64,000 nt of DNA from a bacterium (GTDB lineage: Bacteria; Auribacterota; UBA3054), in assembly GCA_017616555.1 (NCBI GenBank), contig JAFZXZ010000029.1, forward strand, positions 1 to 64,000, written 5' to 3'. The notes under the pieces are model-generated. The model was not told the origin of the DNA. It searched no databases and saw only the letters and a list, made by a program, of their open reading frames with translations. The position numbers and the translations under genes were made by a program. How positions within the stretch are numbered: position 1 is the stretch's first letter; each line of letters starts with the position of its first letter. Of the stretch, positions 26,055-33,993 are shown piece after piece.

Positions 26055-27779
26055 TCATTTCGTGACCGCTTTCTTAAACTTGCCAGATCGGCGGCAGATC
26101 ATCGTGCGAACATCTGCTATCTCCACGTCGAAGATGGTAGCGTCGGACTTCTTGTCCCAGTACTGCACAAGTTTGACAGGATAATCCGACGCGAACTCAG
26201 GCAAATTGGTGATGCGGAAATTGCCGGCAAGGTTCGCGGCTTCAAGCTTGGCGTCCGCTGCGTCATCTCTAAAAGCGGCGGTGCGCGCAGCCGGATCGAT
26301 GGTCAGGGTGAGCGCTGTTCCGTTTTCAAGTTCCGGCGCGATCACAAGGCTAAACGTCTGGCCTGGCTGCGCCGTGAACTCCAGGGGCTTTACCGGCGGC
26401 GCGATCTCCGGCACCCACTTCGTACCGAGCGTGCCGTCGGGATTCTGGATCAATTCGCGGAAAACAAGCCAACCGCCCCAGCCGTAAATGTGGTTTAGCC
26501 AGCCGGCCATGATGCGCCGATTTTCGCCGAAGGGCGCGACCATCGGCACAGAAAGCCCTTCGTAGGGTGCGAGACCCGTGTCCGTCCAGTTTACGAACGT
26601 GCCCGGTGCGCCCGTGGGGCTGTAGGCAAACTGCGTGAAGCCCTGGAACAGGTAATAGCGGCCGTTCCACTCGAAAAGGCAGGGGCAGTCCCCGCCTATT
26701 GGTATCGTGTCGTCCTGCAGCGTCCAGTCTCCCAGGTGGTCGCTCTTAAGAATCGTTCCGGACATACCGTAGCCCGTCACCAGCCCAAGAAGGCCGTCCG
26801 TGCGGTTGTAGATGGTGGGGTTCTGCGTGGCGTGGACGATCCGGTGCGACTTTGTGAAGTGGATGCCGTCCTCGGACACCGCGTAAGTGGCGCCGATCGG
26901 GTAAGCGGGGTCTTGGGTGAGGCGGCTCGTGTGCAGACCGTAGGCAAGGTGGAGCTTGCCCTCGTAAACAAACGGTGTGCCGGTGCCCTGGGATGTCCAC
27001 CATTCGTCAAGCGGCACGGCGGCCGGATGTTCTTCCCAGTTGACGAGATCGGATGAGGAGAGGTGCGCAAAGTAGTGCCGTCCCACGCCGCCTCCCGATC
27101 CGTGATGGCGACGGTCGAAGAGATAGAACACATGGAAGCGTTCCTTGAAGGTTCCGACGACCACGTCGCCCACCCAGGCGTTGGGATCATCGGGCGTCCA
27201 ATACTGGATTGATCGCGCTACGCGGCGGGAATCAGGCACCTCGGGAAGGGCGTCCGCGAGCGCGGGCGACGAGAACGAGGCCTTCTTAACTCGCGGCGAG
27301 AGTATTTGCCCCTCGGCGTCGACGGGCCAGGCGACGGAGCCCGGATTGGGCGGCATGTCGTCGTCCCGCACGCCGTCCACGATGATCGTCCAGCGCGACT
27401 TGGCAAAATTGAGAGTCACGTCGTGAATGGCGTCCGCGCGGGGGAGCGCGCCGAGCGGGATGCCTACGCGCCCGCCGGTCTCACAGATCGTCGCCTCGAT
27501 AACAGGGCTTGATCCGTCAGGCATCGGGAAATTGAGGTAGTTGCCGTGCCTTCTGTCATAGGACTCAAGATCTTTGTTTTTTCCCGCGATGCGAAGCGCA
27601 AGCTTTGCGCAGCCGACCTCGTAGAGCTCTTCGCCGGCCAAAACACCGGAGAGATCGATTTGGAGTTTCACGGTGAAACAAGGCGCGGCGGCCTGCGCTG
27701 CAAGGGTAGTGCAGAGAACAAACGCGGCGGCGAGCGGACGATGTTTCACGATCGGGGCCTTTTCATCGGGGTTAAACAT
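26055..27779 (-). CDS. Secreted GH32-like protein with altered active site
   Basis: 574 residues with a signal peptide (about 13-31). Residues ~35-160 form a beta-rich N-terminal domain, and ~190-460 a five-bladed propeller of the GH32 type (F-H-V-F-Y-L-F, H-Y-F-A-H-L-S-S-S-D-L-V-N-W). The nucleophile motif survives as D-D-P-N (197-200). The RDP motif reads Q-N-P (319-321) and the acid/base E-C motif reads D-C (364-365). Canonical fructan hydrolysis is therefore doubtful; another glycoside or plain binding is possible. It is first in the minus-strand operon, behind TGG-TATAAT at 27805-27813. GC content looks higher than in the adjacent genes, hinting at separate acquisition. Confidence 0.8.
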   Translation of the reverse strand: MFNPDEKAPIVKHRPLAAAFVLCTTLAAQAAAPCFTVKLQIDLSGVLAGEELYEVGCAKLALRIAGKNKDLESYDRRHGNYLNFPMPDGSSPVIEATICETGGRVGIPLGALPRADAIHDVTLNFAKSRWTIIVDGVRDDDMPPNPGSVAWPVDAEGQILSPRVKKASFSSPALADALPEVPDSRRVARSIQYWTPDDPNAWVGDVVVGTFKERFHVFYLFDRRHHGSGGGVGRHYFAHLSSSDLVNWEEHPAAVPLDEWWTSQGTGTPFVYEGKLHLAYGLHTSRLTQDPAYPIGATYAVSEDGIHFTKSHRIVHATQNPTIYNRTDGLLGLVTGYGMSGTILKSDHLGDWTLQDDTIPIGGDCPCLFEWNGRYYLFQGFTQFAYSPTGAPGTFVNWTDTGLAPYEGLSVPMVAPFGENRRIMAGWLNHIYGWGGWLVFRELIQNPDGTLGTKWVPEIAPPVKPLEFTAQPGQTFSLVIAPELENGTALTLTIDPAARTAAFRDDAADAKLEAANLAGNFRITNLPEFASDYPVKLVQYWDKKSDATIFDVEIADVRTMICRRSGKFKKAVTK

Positions 27780-27804
27780 TAACGGAATTATCAGATATTA
27801 ATTA

Positions 27805-27813
27805 ATTATACCA
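27805..27813 (-). promoter_or_regulatory. Extended -10 of the GH32-like operon
   Basis: On the minus strand this reads TGG-TATAAT, about 25 bases before the ATG at 27779. It forms half of a divergent promoter region with 27857-27865. Confidence 0.6.
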
Positions 27814-27856
27814 TATATAAACGCGCGGCAAATCACACAAAAACGCTCCCAATTAA

Positions 27857-27865
27857 TGCTATAAT
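27857..27865 (+). promoter_or_regulatory. Extended -10 of PHP gene, probably leaderless
   Basis: TGC-TATAAT ends eight bases before the ATG at 27874, so transcription should begin at or within a base or two of the start codon. Confidence 0.65.
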
Positions 27866-27873
27866 TTAGATGT

Positions 27874-28623
27874 ATGAGCACTATACCTACTCCTAAAACT
27901 GACCTCCACACCCACACGATCGCCAGCGACCATGCTGACGGCTCCTGGGAGGAGATGGCGCAGGCCGCCTACGAAAAGGGATTGCAGGCTTTCGCCGTGA
28001 CCGAGCACGGGCCAAGTATCGCCCGCTGCCCGCACATCGGCTATTTCGCGAATCTCCACAAAATAGCCCCCAAAGATCTTCCCGTCATGATGCTCTACGG
28101 CGTGGAGGACGACCTTATCGATACCGACGGCAGGACGGCTTTGCCTGACGAAGTGAAAGCGCAGCTGGACATCGTTCTGGTGGGAACGCACACCTTCGGC
28201 TGGGTGAGGAACGTTTTGCTAAGCGACATAAAAAAAGGCTTGTACAAAGCGATGGAGAACCCTCATGTTGACGTAATAAGCCATCCCGTCAATCCCTGGT
28301 ACCCCATGGATTACGTCGAAATAGCCAAAGTCGCTCTGGACACCAATACTGTTTTGGAATTCAATCTAAGTAAGATCGATTTCCAGGAAAAGGAATGGCG
28401 GAAATTTTTAGGAGTAGCCGCAGAATATAAGCTTCCCATCATCATCAGCTCCGACTCCCATTCCACCGACAAAATTGGCTTCGACAACCTTCCCTACGAA
28501 TGGCTGGAGGGTATAGAGCCTGATCAAATAATGAACAGAGACCTTCCGACCGTCGTGGAACATTTCAAAATAAAAAGGCCGGAAGTTATTGAATACGCTG
28601 AAAAGCTTAAAAAGAACGTATGA
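27874..28623 (+). CDS. PHP-domain phosphoesterase, YcdX/HisK-like
   Basis: 249 residues, one PHP domain. Metal ligands visible: His12 and His14 (D-L-H-T-H-T), His20, Glu44-His45 (T-E-H-G), His106 (G-T-H-T-F), His in V-I-S-H-P and Asp/His in S-S-D-S-H. This trinuclear metal set is typical of PHP phosphatases such as YcdX and histidinol phosphatase. Without a histidine operon nearby the substrate is open. The stop overlaps the next start (ATGA), linking it to two LolA-like genes, although a functional tie is not obvious. Confidence 0.85.
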   Translation: MSTIPTPKTDLHTHTIASDHADGSWEEMAQAAYEKGLQAFAVTEHGPSIARCPHIGYFANLHKIAPKDLPVMMLYGVEDDLIDTDGRTALPDEVKAQLDIVLVGTHTFGWVRNVLLSDIKKGLYKAMENPHVDVISHPVNPWYPMDYVEIAKVALDTNTVLEFNLSKIDFQEKEWRKFLGVAAEYKLPIIISSDSHSTDKIGFDNLPYEWLEGIEPDQIMNRDLPTVVEHFKIKRPEVIEYAEKLKKNV

Positions 28624-29270
28624 AAAAAATATTCCTTATCATTGTTTTAGCTGCTCTTTCCCTTCAGGCGGAAAGCACCAACGAAGTTGACGCCGCGCTT
28701 ATGAAGCTCGGGGAAAAGGTCAAAGACCTTGCGAGTTTTACCGCTGATTTCAGGCAGCTCGACAAAGATCCCCTTTTCATGGACGAAAGCGAGCACAAGG
28801 GCAAGCTGAGCTTTTGCCGCAAGGTAAGTGCCGGCGCGACAAACTGCTTTTTGCGCTTCGATTACTCGGAGCCGGAAAAATCCGTCACCGTCCTCGCTCC
28901 AAACGGAGTTCTCATTTATACGGACGATATGACGGAGCCGCAAATTTCCCCTTCCAGAGATCCCAACAGAGCTGACATGGTCTTTTCCACCTTCGTCTCG
29001 CCGTCCGCCTTGAAAAAGCATTACGAGATAGCTTTCAACAAAACGGAAGGTGAAAAAATCTCTTTCAAGCTTACTCCCAAGAGCGTTTTCGCCAAGGAAT
29101 TCTTCTCCGAAGCGGAAGTCGATTTTTCCAAAAAGACAGGCTTGCCGGAAAGACTCCGCCAAGTGAAACTGAACGGTCAGGACATTACGCTCTTCTTCTC
29201 CTCACCCGCCTTTAACGTCAGCCTTCCCACCAATTATTTCGATGCCTCGTATTTTAAAAAGGCTAAGTAA
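28620..29270 (+). CDS. LolA-like outer-membrane lipoprotein carrier protein
   Basis: 216 residues with an N-terminal signal peptide (M-K-K-I-F-L-I-I-V-L-A-A-L). The mature part has the LolA pattern: an early helix, then F-T-A-D-F-R-Q followed by alternating beta strands such as G-K-L-S-F-C-R and F-L-R-F-D-Y. LolA-fold proteins carry lipids or lipoproteins across the periplasm. The next gene starts 28 bases before this one ends and encodes a second LolA-like protein, so the pair may act together (inference). Confidence 0.78.
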   Translation: MKKIFLIIVLAALSLQAESTNEVDAALMKLGEKVKDLASFTADFRQLDKDPLFMDESEHKGKLSFCRKVSAGATNCFLRFDYSEPEKSVTVLAPNGVLIYTDDMTEPQISPSRDPNRADMVFSTFVSPSALKKHYEIAFNKTEGEKISFKLTPKSVFAKEFFSEAEVDFSKKTGLPERLRQVKLNGQDITLFFSSPAFNVSLPTNYFDASYFKKAK

Positions 29271-30171
29271 GTTCTTTTGGCTTCCTCTCGCCTTGCTTTT
29301 CCTTGTTGGAGCGGCAGGCGAAAAGGAGACTGACGAGGCGAAAAAGCACCTTGACGAAGTCATCTCCGCCATAGATTATTCCGCAAGGCACACCCGCACC
29401 TACTGCGCTTATTTCAAGCAGTGCGAGTATGACAAGTACGACCAGCCTGGCGACGAAACTTACGGGCGCTTTTATCTTGAAAGAGAACGCTACAGCAAAG
29501 AGGAAGCGGATGAGGAAAGGCTTTACTTCCGGATGCGTTTCGAATACTACGCTCCCAAAGCCGCAGTCACCATTCTGGACGGCGCCCAGCTCTTCACCAT
29601 GGAGCAGGGCAAGAAGAGCTACAAGACGCTCGTCGTGAACAACAGCAAGATGGAAGTCGTCTTCGCGGGCTTCATGACGATAAAATACCTGTTGGAAAAT
29701 TACAGCATAACTATCGCCGAGGAAAACGCCAAGGAAATAGCGCTTGACCTTACTCCTGAGAGCGCCCTGGCCAGGGACCTCTTCCTTTCCGTAAGGCTAA
29801 CTTTCGACAAAACGACGTACCTTCCCACTTCTATTTCCCAAAACCGGCTCAACGGCACCAGGAATCTTTTCCTGCTCCAGAAGGCCCAGAAAAACAGCAT
29901 TTTCGGAACTACGACCTTCGATCCAGACTACATGAAAGACTTCGTGAAAAAGCACTATGTGAAGCCTCCTCCCATGATAGCCGTGACAAACATTGCGCCA
30001 GCTATGGTGACGAACAACATCCCCTACGTAGTCACGAACAAGCTATTGACCGCACAGGGGGAAAAGCTGGATATTTGCCAGGCCCTGCGCCGCGAAATAA
30101 AGGAAGTCATAATCACCAACGTCGTAAAGATCGAGGCGAAAAAACCGAAAGAAAAGATCCTGCCGCTTTAA
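29242..30171 (+). CDS. Second LolA-like periplasmic protein
   Basis: 309 residues, starting inside the preceding gene, with a signal segment at about residues 11-25 (F-F-W-L-P-L-A-L-L-F-L-V). The mature domain repeats the LolA order: helix, C-A-Y-F-K-Q, G-R-F-Y-L-E-R and R-M-R-F-E-Y, then strand pairs. A C-terminal extension of ~80 residues contains repeats of the type V-T-N-x2-P and V-V-T-N-K. Its stop overlaps the NikR-like stop from the other strand within the shared TTAA at 30168-30171. Confidence 0.75.
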   Translation: MPRILKRLSKFFWLPLALLFLVGAAGEKETDEAKKHLDEVISAIDYSARHTRTYCAYFKQCEYDKYDQPGDETYGRFYLERERYSKEEADEERLYFRMRFEYYAPKAAVTILDGAQLFTMEQGKKSYKTLVVNNSKMEVVFAGFMTIKYLLENYSITIAEENAKEIALDLTPESALARDLFLSVRLTFDKTTYLPTSISQNRLNGTRNLFLLQKAQKNSIFGTTTFDPDYMKDFVKKHYVKPPPMIAVTNIAPAMVTNNIPYVVTNKLLTAQGEKLDICQALRREIKEVIITNVVKIEAKKPKEKILPL

Positions 30172-30587
30172 GAATGGCAGGGCGGCAGCATGTCGTAATA
30201 CTGAACGCTGCTGGAAAGTATTCCCTTCGATCCCATCAAACGTTCAGCTGCTTCCTTAAGCTCAGGCTGCTCTCCAGACAATACGCAAACGTCCAGGAAA
30301 TAATCCTTGTTCCCGAACTGGACCTGGGAACTTTTTACAAGCGCTCCCAGGGAGCGCTTCAGATCGGAAAAAGCCTTCATCTCCTCCCCGGAGATCTTCA
30401 TGACGATCGTCACAACAGCGAAGATCTCGCCTTTGCTGTCCGGTTCGGCTCCTTCCTTCAAAAAGTGGCGGACGAGGTCCCTCAAAGCAGCGGAGCGGTT
30501 GCGGTAGCCTATCGCTTCTATCTTCGCGTCGAATTTCTTGAGGAGCCCCTCTTCCAGTGAGACTCCGAACCTCGTCATCTTCGCCAT
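30168..30587 (-). CDS. NikR-like ribbon-helix-helix regulator lacking nickel ligands
   Basis: 139 residues from ATG 30587 (AGGA upstream, two bases after the preceding lipoprotein stop). The N-terminal ribbon-helix-helix opens M-T-R-F-G-V-S-L-E-E and continues N-R-S-A-A-L-R-D-L, as in NikR. The C-terminal ACT-like domain aligns with the NikR metal domain, but the segment holding the His/His/Cys ligands reads S-Q-V-Q-F-G-N-K-D-Y-F and the upstream His-rich loop is absent. It may sense another ligand or act without metal. Its target genes cannot be read from the window. Confidence 0.75.
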   Translation of the reverse strand: MAKMTRFGVSLEEGLLKKFDAKIEAIGYRNRSAALRDLVRHFLKEGAEPDSKGEIFAVVTIVMKISGEEMKAFSDLKRSLGALVKSSQVQFGNKDYFLDVCVLSGEQPELKEAAERLMGSKGILSSSVQYYDMLPPCHS

Positions 30588-30588
30588 A

Positions 30589-31041
30589 TCACCATTCCTG
30601 GAAAGAATCTTCCTCGCCCCTGTAAAGCTCGTCCAGTTTCTTTCTCTCCTCATAGCGGGCGTTGGCTGTTTCCTCTTTCTTTGAGGTGTCGTTCTCGTCA
30701 TTCAGGACCGCCAGGCAGCTCTTCGTCATAGGATAGAGTTCGCTTGGCGCCAGAGCGCCGAAGGGCCAGATGATGTATCCGGGCAGATAATAGACCCAGG
30801 CAGTGTAGGCAGCGAGGTCGCCGTAGGTCGTGTTCCTCGTCTCTTCATAAACTTTCATCTGATGTTCGTCGCCAAGCTCGATGAGCTCGTCGGAGCACCA
30901 CTTGAAGCCGTTCAGAGGAGCGACGAGCGTGTCGCCTATCGCGGCGAAAGGCAGGGCGCAGCCGGCGCCCACTTTGCAGCCGCTAATACAAACGGCAAGC
31001 AAAACGGCCAATGTAAGGAAAACTTTTTTCATAACATTCAC
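30589..31041 (-). CDS. Small lipoprotein
   Basis: 150 residues if begun at GTG 31041, which overlaps the metG stop (GTGA); ATG 31032 is the alternative and fits the signal peptide (M-K-K-V-F-L-T-L-A) better. The lipobox C-I-S-G-C marks lipidation. The mature part has F-A-A-I-G-D-T-L-V-A-P-L-N, reminiscent of YceK-type lipoproteins, then aromatic hydrophobic stretches and a charged tail. Function unknown. Confidence 0.7.
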   Translation of the reverse strand: MNVMKKVFLTLAVLLAVCISGCKVGAGCALPFAAIGDTLVAPLNGFKWCSDELIELGDEHQMKVYEETRNTTYGDLAAYTAWVYYLPGYIIWPFGALAPSELYPMTKSCLAVLNDENDTSKKEETANARYEERKKLDELYRGEEDSFQEW

Positions 31042-33143
31042 TGAATTGAGGTTCCGGGCTCGATTTCCGCACTGTCGGTCGTCAGAAGCGTAACTTTGTC
31101 ATCTGTGCAGGCGCAAAGGAGCATACCCTGGGACTCCAGGCCCCTTAATTTGCGATACGGCAGATTACAGACCACGACGACGTTCTTGCCTACGACTTCC
31201 TCAGGGTGATAGTAGAGCGCTATGCCGGCCAGGATCTGGCGGACTTCGCTTCCCAGATCGACTTTCATCTTCAGAAGTTTGTCGGATTTGGGAACGGCTT
31301 CCGCTTCCAGGATCTTTCCGACTTTCAGCTTGACTTTTTCAAGTTCTTCTATGGTTATCACTCCTTCCGGAGCGGCAGGAGCTAAGGCAGCTTTTTCCGA
31401 AGCGGCTTTCGCATAATCGTCGGCATTCTTCTTCTCTTCCGCCTCTTCCCTTTCCATACGCTCGACAGCTTTGGCCAAGCGCTGGAGTTCAGGCTCAATG
31501 TCCTTGTCTTCCAGTTTTGTGAAAAGGATCCTGGGCTCCTTTATCACGGTGCCGGCAACCTCTTCTTTCCAGGCATCGTCCCATTCGGTGTCATCTAGCT
31601 TGCCGGGAAAATTCATCATGTCGTAGAGGGAATCCGCGAAGAACGGGATGAAAGGATGGAAGACCGTGTTCAAAGCTCTGATTATCCTTACGCAGGTGTA
31701 CATGACGGCGCCGCAGCGCGCCATGTTCTCTTTCCTGAGCTTCCAGGGTTCCATGGCGTCGTAATAGCGGTTAGCCGCCCTCGCCATATCCATAGCCCTG
31801 TTTACAGCCTGGCGATTCTTGTAGTGGTCGATAAGGTCGCCCGTTTCCTTGAGTCCCAGACGCATCTCGTCGAGTATCGCTTTGTCTTCAGGCTTGAGGA
31901 TCACGTCATCGGGAACCTTCCCTTCGAAATACTTGTTAAGGAACGTAACGGTGCGGTTGATGAAGTTGCCCAGGATGTTGGCGAGCTCGTCATTGTTGCA
32001 ACGCTGCAGCATCTTCCAGGAGAAGTCCGCATCCTTGTTTTCCGGAAGGTTGGCAGCCAGGGTGTAGCGCAAAATGTCAGGGGCGAAACTCTTCAGATAA
32101 TCCGGCACCCAGACGGCGTAATCGCGGCTGGTACTGAGTTTCCTGCCCTCAAGATTCAAAAACTCGTTTGCGGGAATCTGGCTTGGCAGATTATATCCTT
32201 CCTGAGCCATCAGGACAGCCGGGAAGAAAATGGCGTGGAAAACGATGTTGTCTTTTCCAATGAAGTGTATAAGTTCGCATTCAGGATTCTTCCAATAGTC
32301 TTTCCAGCGCTCAGGCTCCCCTATCTTCTCCGCCCATTCCTTGGTGGCGGAGATGTAGCCGATGGGAGCATCGAACCAAACGTACAGAACTTTTCCTTCG
32401 CTGTCCGGCAGCGGAACGGGAATGCCCCATTCGAGGTCTCTCGTAATGGCGCGGTCTTCAAGTCCTTCCTTGAACCAGCCGCCGCAGTAGTTCATGACAT
32501 TGTCCTTCCAGTCTTTCTTCGTGGCCAGCCAATCCTCAAGCTCTTTCTGGAAACGCGCCATGGGAAGATACCAGTGCGTCGTTGATTTGACTACCGGCAC
32601 GGTTCCGGAAATCACGCTTCTCGGATTGATAAGGCTCATGGGATCCAGCCAGCTTCCGCATTTCTCGCACTGGTCGCCCCTGGCGTTGGTGTTGCCGCAG
32701 TGCGGGCAGGTGCCCTGAACGTAACGGTCGGCCAGGAACATTTTGTGTTCTTCGTCGTAGAATTGCTTGCTTTCCTTGGAGACCAGCTTTCCGTCGCGGT
32801 GCATCTTAAGGAAGAATTCCTGGCTCGTGGCGTGGTGTATGGGAAGCGAAGTGCGGGAGAAATTGTCAAACTTGATGCCAAGACCCGCGAAACTGTCCCT
32901 GTTCAGGACGTAATACTCATCAACAAGCTGCTGCGGAGTTATGCCGCGCTTTCTGGCCGCGATGGTAATGGGAACGCCATGCTCGTCGGCGCCGCAGATG
33001 AAGACAACATCGTCGCCTTTAAGGCGGTGGTAGCGAACAAAAATGTCGGCCGGCAGATACGCCCCGGCTATGTGCCCGATATGGATGGGGCCGTTGCTGT
33101 AAGGCAGAGCGCTTGTAACGAGGATCTTGCGTTTCTTACTCAT
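31038..33143 (-). CDS. metG: Methionyl-tRNA synthetase
   Basis: 701 residues. Charges tRNA(Met). HIGH motif at 21-24, a zinc ribbon with C-P-H-C and C-E-K-C near residues 146-163, and the KMSKS loop in the variant form K-L-S-T-S at 335-339. The C-terminal ~105 residues are a fused tRNA-binding OB-fold domain (V-G-K-I-L-E-A-E-A-V-P-K-S-D-K-L), used for dimerisation and tRNA capture. A Lys/Glu/Ala-rich helical linker joins it to the catalytic body. AAGGAAGG lies upstream of the ATG. The downstream lipoprotein starts inside the stop. Confidence 0.96.
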   Translation of the reverse strand: MSKKRKILVTSALPYSNGPIHIGHIAGAYLPADIFVRYHRLKGDDVVFICGADEHGVPITIAARKRGITPQQLVDEYYVLNRDSFAGLGIKFDNFSRTSLPIHHATSQEFFLKMHRDGKLVSKESKQFYDEEHKMFLADRYVQGTCPHCGNTNARGDQCEKCGSWLDPMSLINPRSVISGTVPVVKSTTHWYLPMARFQKELEDWLATKKDWKDNVMNYCGGWFKEGLEDRAITRDLEWGIPVPLPDSEGKVLYVWFDAPIGYISATKEWAEKIGEPERWKDYWKNPECELIHFIGKDNIVFHAIFFPAVLMAQEGYNLPSQIPANEFLNLEGRKLSTSRDYAVWVPDYLKSFAPDILRYTLAANLPENKDADFSWKMLQRCNNDELANILGNFINRTVTFLNKYFEGKVPDDVILKPEDKAILDEMRLGLKETGDLIDHYKNRQAVNRAMDMARAANRYYDAMEPWKLRKENMARCGAVMYTCVRIIRALNTVFHPFIPFFADSLYDMMNFPGKLDDTEWDDAWKEEVAGTVIKEPRILFTKLEDKDIEPELQRLAKAVERMEREEAEEKKNADDYAKAASEKAALAPAAPEGVITIEELEKVKLKVGKILEAEAVPKSDKLLKMKVDLGSEVRQILAGIALYYHPEEVVGKNVVVVCNLPYRKLRGLESQGMLLCACTDDKVTLLTTDSAEIEPGTSIQ

Positions 33144-33190
33144 GAGCTTTTTCCTTCCTTATATAATGCGAAGATAAATAAACCTTAATT

Positions 33191-33199
33191 ATTATAGCA
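33191..33199 (-). promoter_or_regulatory. Extended -10 of metG
   Basis: Minus-strand TGC-TATAAT preceded by TTT, about 47 bases before the ATG at 33143. One of a recurrent set of such elements in this window. Confidence 0.6.
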
Positions 33200-33206
33200 A
33201 AACATA

Positions 33207-33240
33207 AAAAAATACCCGCGGGTTACCGCGGGTATTTTTT
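33207..33240. terminator. Bidirectional terminator
   Basis: A stem of 15 bp in which AATACCCGCGG pairs with CCGCGGGTATT, flanked by A- and T-runs, loop GTTA. It ends transcription of the Cys-rich gene stopping at 33259. Confidence 0.9.
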
Positions 33241-33258
33241 ATTTGGAATGACTCAAAA

Positions 33259-33864
33259 TTACTTCTGAGGGCATTCGCACTCTTCGCTTTCTTCCCAGAT
33301 GGAGGGGAGCTTCGGCCAGCAGTCATCTTCCCAAACCGGGGTCAGGCTGACGGCATTGTAGAAGCCATCCTCGGCAAGGCCGAAGAGCAGGCAATCGGAC
33401 AGACCGCAGAGGAAGCGGGCAGTGCCGATGAAGACGCCTTCAGCAGCGCCGAAAACGAAACCGAAGATCGGAACAGCAGCGCTGCCCATGAAAGCTTCTT
33501 CGGTCACTTCAGCGGGGCTGGCGATCATGTTGTCGAAGCCGCGGGCCCAGGCTTTGTTGATCTTCACCCAAACGTTGTCGGTGGTCTTGGGTTCAGGCGG
33601 GCAGGGCGGGCAGCAGGGCTGACAGCAGTTCACGAAAACGAAACCGCCGCAGGGGCTGCAGCAAGGGGCGCAAGCGGGCTTGGCGCAAGTGCCACAAGAA
33701 ACGACGTTGAGCGCATAGGGTTTGCACTGCGGTTTTTCGACGCACTTGTAGTTAACAGCAACCTGCGTAGCACCGCAGGAGCCGTCGTTGCACTGCAGTT
33801 CGGGTTCAGCGAACGCAACGCCAACAAAAGCGACCAGGACTAAGAGGGTCATGAGTTTCTTCAT
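33259..33864 (-). CDS. Cys-rich secreted protein with TIGR04073-like domain
   Basis: 201 residues, signal peptide ending A-F-A at about 19. Residues 25-88 contain fifteen Cys, many as C-C or C-x2-C beside Pro, suggesting a disulfide-rich or metal-binding segment. Residues ~98-178 (N-K-A-W-A-R-G-F-D-N, then G-A-A-E-G-V-F-I-G-T-A-R) resemble the TIGR04073 family linked to exosortase systems. The function is unknown. It has a strong ribosome site (AGGAAGG) and a near-consensus promoter at 33960-33988, so it is probably abundant. It is monocistronic, between a terminator and its own promoter. Confidence 0.75.
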   Translation of the reverse strand: MKKLMTLLVLVAFVGVAFAEPELQCNDGSCGATQVAVNYKCVEKPQCKPYALNVVSCGTCAKPACAPCCSPCGGFVFVNCCQPCCPPCPPEPKTTDNVWVKINKAWARGFDNMIASPAEVTEEAFMGSAAVPIFGFVFGAAEGVFIGTARFLCGLSDCLLFGLAEDGFYNAVSLTPVWEDDCWPKLPSIWEESEECECPQK

Positions 33865-33959
33865 AGTATTCCTTCCTACTTGTTTTGTTGTTGAGGTTTT
33901 TCCACCGTACCCGGAGGCACGGAGGCGTTATAGATATAGATAAAAAATTGACTAGACAC

Positions 33960-33988
33960 ATTCTACCAGATGTCATTTGGGAAGTCAA
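33960..33988 (-). promoter_or_regulatory. Consensus promoter of the Cys-rich protein gene
   Basis: On the minus strand TTGACT, 17-base spacer, TAGAAT, with an untranslated leader of about 90 bases before the ATG at 33864. Confidence 0.8.
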
Positions 33989-33993
33989 GGAGC

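Noticed and set aside
18453-27779. Stop-codon reassignment as the reason for the long chimeric genes
   Set aside because: TAA, TGA and TAG all act as stops at well-defined gene ends in this window, for example TAG at 58388.
31656-32585. A 309-codon open frame antisense to metG
   Set aside because: metG is unmistakable; the antisense frame follows its third-position bias and has no motif.
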